The notes beneath the pieces are model-generated. The model was given only the letters and a program-made list of their open reading frames with translations. It had not been told where the DNA came from and made no database searches. Shown one piece after another: positions 56,610-64,000 of a stretch of 64,000 nucleotides of DNA (positions are counted from its first letter, which is position 1; each line of letters opens with the position of its first letter). Location of the stretch: assembly GCA_964019135.1 (NCBI GenBank), contig OZ025264.1, forward strand, positions 558,001 through 622,000. Reading direction: 5' to 3'. A program made the position numbers and the translations under genes. This DNA is from Arenicola marina (lineage: Eukaryota > Annelida > Polychaeta > Arenicolidae).

Positions 56610-59600
56610 GTAAGAGAACGATATGTGAGATATATATATCTGTGAGATACGCAGATAAATACAAAATATATATTTATTTTTAATCGAATTGATTTTTGAC
56701 ATTCCGTCGACGTTATTCCAGTGTGTGCATGTGTAGTGTGGATCGCTGACGGTGGCCTACCTGGGTTCGAATATTGACACATGTATGGTATAGGTAACTT
56801 ATATGTTAGACAGATAAACAGTTCATTAACAATAAATACTACGAAACAACCCACCGATATCGTACTGTACCTGAGGGGCATGGTCTCATCTCATCCCACC
56901 ACCAAGAGCTCCATTGGCCCCAATATCCCATTTAGGGCGACACGACGATTTTTTAAATCGACAATGCGACATTGGGGCTGCCTCAAAATCAACATGCCAC
57001 CTAAGACTCAGCAACACGCGACATAAATATCTTCTGAAAATCGACATGCGATATGGCTACCCTCAGGGGTCCTTCATTGGGCCAACGATATGGCTACCCT
57101 CAGGGGTCCTTCATTGGGCCAACGACATGGCTACCCTCAGGGGTCCTTCATTGGGCCAACGATATGGCTACCCTCAGGGGTCCTTCATTGGGCCAACGAT
57201 ATGGCTACCCTCAGGGGTCCTTCATTGGGCCAACGATATGGCTACCCTCAGGGGTCCTTCATTGGGCCAACGATATGGCTACCCTCAGGGGTCCTTCATT
57301 GGGCCAACGATATGGCTACCCTCAGGGGTCCTTCATTGGGCCAACGATATGGCTACCCTCAGGGGTCCTTCATTGGGCCAACGATATGGCTACCCTCAGG
57401 GGTCCTTCATTGGGCCAACGATATGGCTACCCTCAGGGGTCCTTCATTGGGCCAACGATATGGCTACCCTCAGGGGTCCTTCATTGGGCCAACGATATGG
57501 CTACCCTCAGGGGTCCTTCATTGGGCCAACGATATGGCTACCCTCAGGGGTCCTTCATTGGGACAACGATATGGCTACCCTCAGGGGTCCTTCATTGGGC
57601 CAACGATATGGCTACCCTCAGGGGTCCTTCATTGGGACAACGATTCATGCACGTCGTTCCTTCCTTCCATTATAGGTGTATTTCTGTGACATTCGAGAGC
57701 CTGAAGGACAGCAAACACAGACGGAGCTGGCTACGGAGTTCGGTGCTGACCACGTCCGCTTCAAAAAGTGTGACGCAACCAAACCGGATGAAGTAAAAGG
57801 TAAGACAAACACGACAAATTTCTGATTACTGCTCATTTCATCCGGAGTCAAAATTAATTTTAACTTTTCAGAAATTCACTAGGAGAATATACGTTTAAAT
57901 GATTGCTTCGTTTTAACTATGTATTCTTTAATGACTGTTGATTTAGTCGTGCATTCTTTAATGATTGTTGATTTTGGCTGTGTATTCTGTAACTGTTTTT
58001 TTTTTGCGTTTATTCTTTAATGGTTGTTGGTTTAGCCGTAAATTAACTAATGGTTCTTGGTTTTAGCCGTGTTTTCTTTAATGATTGTTTGGTTTAGCCG
58101 TGTATTCAATGGCTTTTGGTTTTAACCGTGCATACTTTAATGCTGTGGTTTGGCTTGCAGTTTATTCCTATTATGGTTATTGGTTTTAGCCGTCTATTAA
58201 CTTGTTTAGTTTTAGCCGTGTATCCTTTAATGGTTGTTCATTTTAGCCGTGTGTTCTTTAATGGTTGTTTGGTTTTAGCCGTGCAATCTTTAATGGTTGT
58301 TGGTTTTAGCCGTGTATACTGGCGTGAAGTCCCTGTTCGGTGTCCCAGATGTCGTTGTTAACCACGTGGGTATCATGCACGAGGGTCAGTGGAGGCTGGT
58401 GCTGGACGTCAACATTGTGAGTTCTCACAAATTAACCCTAATTCCAGTTTTCTCATAAATACGCAAATTTCGGTTACACCGTGTCATTATTATGGCTAAA
58501 ATATAGCTTTGCAATCTATAGTATATGCGTTACTAGAGTTTGAAATGCTAGAAATAAGATATGGTATTATCACATCAATGATGCAATATGGTGCAACATA
58601 AACAAAATGGCTACTTTATTCCTAGTCTAAAGATGTCACTACTTAGACAAGCAAAATAAGATGAAAGACAATGGTTGAACCTAAACTGAACGATACTCGC
58701 TTTGCAATCTGGTCGAAGCATCGAACATGTGACACGATATGAAACTGATTGACAAAAAACAAGCATTTGATCTATATCTTACAATGCAGGCGCTAATAAT
58801 TCAAATTTTATCCAGCAAACTGTGATAGAGTCCACCAGACAGGCTCTGGAGTACATGAGCAAGTCCGTCGGTGGTAAAGGAGGCGTTATTTTTAACACGG
58901 CATCCATTGCAGGTAAGCATATAAACAAAATCCCTTAAAGGCTATCTGCAGAACTGCATTTGGCCGAGTCATCACTTTTGTGTGAATTATACATACCAGA
59001 AATGAAATGATTATTGTTTTAGCCAGCGGAGGGTTCACCTAGGCCAAAGAACCTAAGCGTATACATAGCAGAGTAATTTAGTACGGACATCATAATAGCG
59101 GCCTCAAGATCTTGATATAATGTTAGATATCTCGCGCATCTGTCTGTTACATGATTTTAATTCCTTTGCCCGTTTTGGACAATATGTGTACACAGGCGGC
59201 CTAAAATCACTTTATCCAATCAATATGCAGACCCGCAGGATATTTATAACGCATAATGACGTCATAGGGCAGCACACTTTTCACATACATAAAACAAAAG
59301 CAAACAACACGCAATGACGTCATAGCTGGGCAGGCGTTTTGGAGTAAAGAATACATTCTTGACACGTTCTCATACCATTATTATCCACAACCCGTGGATA
59401 TTTCAGCACATAGTTCAGCACAGCCCGTGGATATTTCAAGATTTCAGATTTCTCGACGTATTTGACCCGCTCTCATGACCCTGTTCTCCACACCCCGTGG
59501 ACATTTTCGGGTAGATTTCTCCAAATGTTTAATCTGCTCTCATGCCATTGTTATCCACATCCATGGATATATAAGGGCTGATTTCTCCGCATGTTTGACC

Positions 59601-61081
59601 CGCTCTCATGGCCCTGTTCTCTACAGTCCATACGTATTACAGGACAGATTTGTCCACATGTTTGACCCGCTCTCATGCCCCTTTTATTCACAGCGATCCT
59701 CGCCCGAGGTTCCTGGGCCCCAGTATACGCGGCGTCCAAGGCGGCCGTCGTCCACTACACCAGGGTCATGAGTGTCAGTGTCACAGTGATTGCATAGCAT
59801 GTCGCAAATAGCTTCCTGAGTCAGATTTTCATAATTAATTCCTTCTTCGACACCGTCCTGAAGCGTATACCTTTATAGATAAGGGATTGGAGATAACGCT
59901 TCCGATCCCCTCGATTGACATCCTGGCGTTCGATTGTCGCTTGGAATTTGTGAGGGATAATTTCTGCAAATTCTTAACTTAATCCTGAAGACCCTTTGCT
60001 TGCTTAGATTTGATATTGCTCTCATTACTTTTTGGGTATTCGTGATTCAGAGGTGGCAGTCGAGTGTCTCTTTATACGTCTATAAATAACATGTTGGTAA
60101 GACTACTTTAGTAACGAAAACTTATCAGCCATCAATCAATACTTTAACGTAAAATACCTCATTAGTTACTCATTACCGTTATTTGCGCCACCGTCCGGTC
60201 TTATATTTCGCTGTAATAAATTTGAATTATTTTTCGCTATTACCATGCCACATATCACAATCCTTTTTCCGTTGCCATGGTTACCACAGACGGGGATGCA
60301 GTATGAGAAGCACGGAGTCCGCATGATGTGTATCTGTCCCGCCATCGTGGCCACCGACATGATCACTGAGTGTCTGACGGAAGACAAGGTCGAGTTCTTC
60401 CCCAAGTACAAGGTCTTCATGGAGAACCGGAGGGACCAGTCTGCACTGCTTCAGTGAGTAGTACTGAGTACCCGCCTAGCTTACTTAATAATTACCATAG
60501 GTTTAGAGACCGCCTACTTGTAATGACCATTTTCTATTGACCTGGATGTCCATGTGATACGGACGTTGTACAATAAATAGATAAAAGTATATACATAAAT
60601 CAAGGTAATAGTCGACTAGTGAGAGGGACGATTCAGATGTTCTTTTCAGAATTTTTTATGGTCGTCTGAATGACGATTTATTGTCACCAAAATGACGATT
60701 GATGGCCGACAAACTGACGATTTATGGTCGCCACAATGACGATTTATTGTCACCAAAATGACGATTTATTATCGTCAGAATGAATTTATTGTCAAAATGA
60801 CGAATTATTGTGATAAGGATGCTGTTGTATAATGACCGGAACGACGCGGAAACCTTAACTGGATGTGTCTCAACCACCACGACAAGTTTCTAGCGATGCT
60901 AAACTTGTGCTGTCAGGATCTCATTCCATATGACGTCATAATTCACCTTGTTTCACATTACAGGCCAGAGTGGGTTGCTGACGTCATGATTGATATGATT
61001 GACCGAGATGAAGAGATGAACGGAGTGGCCGCTGTCATGGAAACCAAAACACCGGAGTATTACTACAAAGAATCCTCATGA
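56517..61081 (+). CDS. HPGD-like: Gene B: HPGD-like short-chain dehydrogenase/reductase, 7 exons
   Basis: The exons are 56517-56609, 57676-57799, 58310-58416, 58816-58912, 59694-59773, 60290-60453 and 60964-61081. They total 783 nt (260 residues plus TGA), with the same exon lengths and phases as gene A. The predicted protein is a classical SDR oxidoreductase, probably cytosolic and NAD-linked: FGGARGMG loop, YFCDI, KKCDATKP, PDVVVNHVG, FNTASIAG, WAPVYAASK and CPAIVATDM in order. Catalytic Ser, Tyr and Lys are present. As in gene A, NNAG is NHVG, HPGD Gln148 is Ala and CPG is CPA. No signal peptide or membrane segment. Introns 1, 2, 4 and 6 each contain a tandem array; those in introns 2 and 4 repeat the acceptor region. 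Probably an intact gene. An HPGD-type 15-hydroxy-eicosanoid activity is an inference that the altered residues weaken. Confidence 0.92.
56920..57055. mobile_element. Second copy of the CGACA-type element, in gene B intron 1
   Basis: CGACACGACGATTTTTTAAA, CGACAATGCGACATTGGGG and CACGCGACATAA follow the same order as in the element at 7517-7940. The copy runs into a 37-bp array built from its own right-hand part (CCCTCAGGGGTCCTT). Outer boundaries are uncertain. Confidence 0.6.
57043..57650. repeat. 37-bp minisatellite in gene B intron 1, about 16 units
   Basis: Nearly identical units contain GATATGGCTACCCTCAGGGG followed by TCCTTCATTGGGCCAAC. The 37-bp period makes 111-bp super-units open in all three plus frames, which explains the overlapping open frames. 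The array ends about 25 bp before the exon 2 acceptor and does not include it. Confidence 0.95.
57676..57799 (+). CDS. HPGD-like: Gene B exon 2
   Basis: 124 nt between acceptor CATTATAG|GTGTA and donor AAAG|GTAAGA. It encodes VYFCDIREPEGQQTQTEL to KCDATKPDEVK. The acceptor is immediately followed by GTGTAT, the same AG|GT junction as in gene A. Confidence 0.93.
57890..58320 (+). repeat. About 30-bp array of acceptor copies before gene B exon 3, about 14 units
   Basis: Degenerate units contain TTGGTTTTAGCCGTGTATTC and TTTAATGGTTG. TTTTAG|CCGTGTAT is exactly the 3' splice site and start of exon 3, so about half the units (for example near 58066, 58185, 58216, 58245, 58275) carry a decoy acceptor. 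Units are more diverged than in the gene A arrays, suggesting greater age. Only the last is followed by coding sequence. Confidence 0.88.
58310..58416 (+). CDS. HPGD-like: Gene B exon 3
   Basis: 107 nt between acceptor GGTTTTAG|CCGTGTAT and donor AACATT|GTGAGT. It encodes AVYTGVKSLFGVPDVVVNHV and GIMHEGQWRLVLDVNI. The acceptor was chosen because it gives the same length and phase as gene A; many near-identical acceptor copies precede it. Confidence 0.88.
58816..58912 (+). CDS. HPGD-like: Gene B exon 4
   Basis: 97 nt between acceptor ATCCAG|CAAAC and donor GCAG|GTAAGC. It encodes QTVIESTRQALEYMSKSVGG and KGGVIFNTASIA. The Ser of ASIAG is the expected catalytic Ser. Confidence 0.93.
59360..59693 (+). 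repeat. About 67-bp array abutting the acceptor of gene B exon 5, 4-5 units
   Basis: TTTGACCCGCTCTCATG or TTTAATCTGCTCTCATG recurs at 59461, 59528, 59594 and 59661 (spacing 66-67). In each unit it is followed by a pyrimidine tract and CCACA or TACAG/CACAG at the position of the true acceptor, so each unit reproduces the polypyrimidine tract and often a near-acceptor. One unit (TTCTCTACAG at about 59617-59626) has a complete decoy AG. A more degenerate unit lies at about 59360-59400. Confidence 0.8.
59694..59773 (+). CDS. HPGD-like: Gene B exon 5
   Basis: 80 nt between acceptor TATTCACAG|CGATCC and donor ATGAGT|GTCAGT. It encodes ILARGSWAPVYAASKAAVVH, with catalytic Tyr and Lys in YAASK, then YTRVMS. 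The frame joins exon 4 through a split Ala codon. Confidence 0.92.
60290..60453 (+). CDS. HPGD-like: Gene B exon 6
   Basis: 164 nt between acceptor TACCACAG|ACGGGG and donor CTTCA|GTGAGT. It encodes TGMQYEKHGVRMMCICPAIV to ENRRDQSALL and ends in phase 2. Confidence 0.93.
60650..60815. repeat. 22-bp minisatellite in gene B intron 6, about 7 units
   Basis: Units contain GTCACCAAAATGACGATTTA and TT, with CCGACAAAC and CGCCACAA variants. The array lies about 150 bp before exon 7 and does not contain the splice site. Confidence 0.85.
60964..61081 (+). CDS. HPGD-like: Gene B exon 7 (terminal)
   Basis: 118 nt from acceptor CATTACAG|GCCAG to TGA at 61079-61081. It encodes PEWVADVMIDMIDRDEEMNG and ends TPEYYYKESS. 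A (CAT)n run follows the stop in the 3' untranslated region. Confidence 0.93.
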
Positions 61082-61299
61082 TGACCTCATCATCATCATC
61101 ATCATGAGTTGTCTGCTATGGTCATCAGTGGCGGATTTCACGAAGGCAGTTAAGGCGGAGGCGGGGTTAATCGGTTAAAGTTACCATGTAAATGATGGGC
61201 GATTTCAGTCGACTAAGCCCCGCAGCCGGCTAAACTATGTACGTGAAATAGGCTACTGGTTGTCTTTAGATGGTTGGATTGTACATTTCGTAGGCTAGA

Positions 61300-61305
61300 A
61301 ATAAA
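61300..61305 (+). terminator. AATAAA poly(A) signal of gene B
   Basis: The canonical AATAAA hexamer lies about 219 bases beyond the gene B stop codon, with a T-rich stretch shortly after. It is the first good candidate downstream of the gene. Confidence 0.65.
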
Positions 61306-61309
61306 CTAA

Positions 61310-63225
61310 TGCAGAAAAAGTTATTAGTTTGTCTCTTGTGTTTCCCACAAAGATAGACCGCCACTTCGTTTTGATGTCAAGATTAATATTCTCGTCTGGA
61401 GTAGTATTTGCATTTGGAGAGATCTATTCATGTCTGGTGTAATATGACGGTGTCAATATGAAGGAACAAATAACTAGGCAGGTACTTGACGTGTTGCCAA
61501 AATAAATATGTTGATTGTAGATATCAGAAGTATTCCTGTCAATGTACAAAGATAAAGACAGTGGCCGCTTTCGTCTGCTCTAAAGATATCACTATCAGAT
61601 ACGCACGTCGATAAGACACGATGGTTGAATCTAACACGAGGGAGATAAAGTGTCAGTCTGCTTAATAGATCAATTAGTATCCACGATTACTACAATTTAG
61701 TTCATTAAGAAAGGCGCTCGCATTGAGTGCTCTGGTCACCTGAGGGCCTAACAGCGCGTGGGTGGGTAGTTCGCCATGTCTGTGTGGTCGCAGGATAAAG
61801 ATCCCTTGTCTTTCTTCGTAATGAGTAGGGGAACCCCCTGGGACATGGCTCTACTCTCTGTTCCTTCTGCCATTGACGAGATATGACCAAAAGTGGTTAA
61901 AGCGTCCTGAATAACCAACCGATCATTAAAAAAGAGTTCAAACTTGTTTTCCAGCTCCAATGTGTTGAGACACTACCTCACTAGCCGGAAGGTAGAATCT
62001 ACTCTAAGTTAAACGGTGGGGTGGGAGTGAATTAACTTATTGCATGTGAAACTATATAAAGTCCAGCATTCGGGTTCAAATAACATTTCAAGATAAAAAT
62101 ACCAATTTATTTTGCCATACAAATATACTAAAAATTATATCAAATATCTGACAAAATATAACATAGCACGCATGAAGACATAGATAGTTAAGAGAGGCAA
62201 TCATTCGACGTCTCGTGACGTATATGGGGGGCGGGGCAAGGGGTATTTAAGTTCCTCGGGAGCGGGCTTTTCATTTCACCGTGAATTAGGAATGACGATA
62301 ATAATTCTTCGTGAGCTGGGAATGAGATATATGCCGACTGTCGTGATCAATGATTTTCATTAATCGTGTACTGAGAATTTTAATACTAAATAACCGTGAA
62401 TTGGGAAATCGCCAATCTATATGTATCCGCCGTGTCAATATTTTTATGCGGGAATTTCTGCATTTAATTCATCGTGACCTGGAAATTCATCGTGATTAGG
62501 GAACACGACCCCCTATTCACCCCCTTTTGGATAAATCCTTCGCCTGCCTATAGTTAGCATGATGAACAATTCATCCGGAACTTGCGTCTACGTCACTTGG
62601 TACTAAAAATCCGTTTCAGAGTTAATGCCTGAGTTTGTGGAAATATAATCAGATAAAGAACGTTTTGTATTAACCTGACAACTCATTACTCCTCAAATAA
62701 GATTTGGTTTATGTATAAAAATGCCACATTACAACTTATACGTGTGTGTCTACCATATCTATGTTTGATTTAGTTTACTTCTACCCTTGATGCCATTATA
62801 CGTTTATGTGAATGATATATATTTCAACGATCGCTGATAGTACTCAAAATAAAATGTATTCTTCACCCCTGAGGGGTACCTAATGCATTGCTGGGTTTTG
62901 TGGGGGTTCAGCGGCCTAATTGTACTTATTCGTTCACCCATAGGCTGCCTTTTAACATGCTATATCTAAAGCGTATGACGTCACAGACTTTGCCAGGATC
63001 ATGTGACAGTTAAAAGGAATGCTAGTATAGGGCACACATTGTGTTAAAGGGACCCTCAAAGGACAAGATACGACGGTTGATCCGGTACATTTGTACATAA
63101 ATTGTGTAGATGTGGAAAACGATATGAATTTAAAACTAAATTATCTTTATTTCACGTGAACTCGTCATATTAAGCCTATCAAAACCCTGTCCAGATCCCT
63201 CATATCACCATGGGACCGAGTCGGA
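61310..63225. other. No gene recognised
   Basis: Open frames such as minus 61748-61960 have no domain. GGGGCGGGGC (62229-62238) with TATTTAAG shortly after is promoter-like but no gene follows on the plus strand. Degenerate CGTGAATTGGGAA-type repeats occupy about 62278-62510. No further SDR exon was found here. Confidence 0.4.
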
Positions 63226-63230
63226 CTGAC

Positions 63231-63354
63231 CTGTTATATCTTCTGGTTTACTGACGTCACACTTCTGAAAGAGAACGCGGTCGCCGCCATATTGAATAAT
63301 GATCTCGAAACACGTGACTTGACCTTGGGTGTCCCGGATGTTGCACACACACGC
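63231..63354 (-). pseudogene. Fragment C: isolated exon-2 homologue of the SDR genes
   Basis: The minus strand from 63354 to 63231 is 124 nt, the same length and phase as exon 2 of genes A and B. It encodes CNIRDTQGQVTCFE, then QYGGDRVLFQKCDVSKPED. It aligns with CDIREPEGQ and GADHVRFKKCDATKPDE in gene B. The donor ACAG|GTCAGT is intact. The acceptor AG expected just before 63354 is missing (the sequence reads CTTATGC). No exon 1 was found between 63355 and 64000, nor exon 3 down to 61100. It is either a decayed partial duplicate or one exon of a more dispersed gene running off the window. Confidence 0.7.
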
Positions 63355-63394
63355 GCATAAGGAGAGTTGTCATCGTCAGGGTATTGGGCCCCCA

Positions 63395-63640
63395 ATAAGG
63401 CAATATCGGTCACCCGTTTGGCAATATAGGTCACCCGTTTGGCAATATAGTCACCCTATGTGACTATGGGTCACCAATATAGATCACCCATGTGACAATA
63501 TATGTCATCACATATTGCCATAGGTCATCACATATGACAATATAGGTTACTCCATATGGCAATATAGATTACTTCATATGGCAATATAGATTACTTCATA
63601 TGGCGATATAGATTACTTCATACGGCTCACCCCATATGAC
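63395..63640. repeat. About 22-24 bp degenerate minisatellite, about 10 units
   Basis: Units vary around GGCAATATAGATTACTTCAT and GGTCACCCGTTTGGCAATAT. The array begins about 40 bp beyond the position of the lost acceptor of fragment C. Confidence 0.8.
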
Positions 63641-64000
63641 ATTATGATGATTATAAGTACATCATATTTTAACCAATGCCGCTGTTTGAGATATATCCTG
63701 GCAGGTGAAAAATATGAGTATCTTTGATACATTATATAGTGGCTTATAGAACAATGATCAAGAGAGAATCGAGTGAATAAAACTCCTCTTCTAATTCTTT
63801 ACGATACAAACGGGCTTCGGTATCAAACATACTCAGCGCCAGTTTTTCATCTGTTTTTTTGTTGTCGGTCAGTGGCGCTTGTGCTAATCTTTATTGTGGA
63901 CTTACAAACACCGACGATAAATAAAGGTTAGTTGCAAAGACTCCTGTTCACTTCTCTGCGTTACCACGTAGGTTACAACATTCTTTCAAATTTTAATCGT
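63641..64000. other. No gene recognised at the window end
   Basis: AATAAA hexamers on the plus strand (near 63776 and 63919) might belong to an unrelated transcript. No exon 1 homologue of the SDR genes is visible on the minus strand. Confidence 0.4.

Noticed and set aside
56914..57796. Overlapping plus-strand open frames of about 250 codons in gene B intron 1
   Set aside because: They arise from the 37-bp array, open in all three frames; the real exon 2 begins at 57676 in its own frame.

Overview
The window looks like intron-rich nuclear DNA from a marine invertebrate deuterostome. The best guess is a cephalochordate (amphioxus), with moderate confidence. Reasons: two seven-exon metazoan genes with GT-AG introns, many short inverted-repeat elements and tRNA-derived repeat heads, and an extreme load of minisatellites. 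By hand estimate about 35 kb of the 64 kb is tandem repeat. Some arrays have units that cross an intron/exon boundary. From memory, unchecked here, arrays of this kind ('mirage' minisatellites) were reported at the amphioxus alcohol dehydrogenase locus. No prokaryotic gene, rRNA, intact tRNA or CRISPR array is visible.

Layout. 1-15.1 kb: gene-poor, with about ten minisatellites (units of 10 to about 81 bp), several small terminal-inverted-repeat (TIR) elements, one probable signal-peptide exon (minus strand, 9.3-9.5 kb) and one possible terminal exon (plus strand, 11.7-11.9 kb). 15.15-28.89 kb: one 45-bp minisatellite of about 305 units; it is open in several frames on both strands but is not a gene. 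28.9-31.1 kb: TIR elements. 31.1-53.5 kb, minus strand: a complete seven-exon short-chain dehydrogenase/reductase gene (gene A). Its first intron, 15.6 kb, is almost entirely a 64-bp array of about 240 units, each carrying the 3' splice site and first 37 coding bases of exon 2. 53.7-55.2 kb: a 1.49-kb TIR element between the two genes. 56.5-61.1 kb, plus strand: a divergent seven-exon paralogue (gene B). 63.2-63.35 kb, minus strand: an isolated exon-2 homologue with no acceptor AG (fragment C).

Genes A and B have identical exon lengths (93, 124, 107, 97, 80, 164, 118 nt) and phases. Each encodes 260 residues; by hand count 191 of 260 match (about 73%). They resemble NAD-dependent 15-hydroxyprostaglandin dehydrogenase (HPGD). 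The catalytic Ser, Tyr and Lys are kept, but four normally conserved SDR/HPGD positions are changed in both, so the true substrate is uncertain.

The main discovery is a recurrent pattern. At least three separate arrays (A exon 2, A exon 7, B exon 3), and probably a fourth (B exon 5), are built from a unit that spans or abuts a 3' splice acceptor. The paralogues do not share the same arrays, so the expansions look independent. Each leaves one true acceptor at the exon-proximal end of a run of 4 to about 240 decoys.
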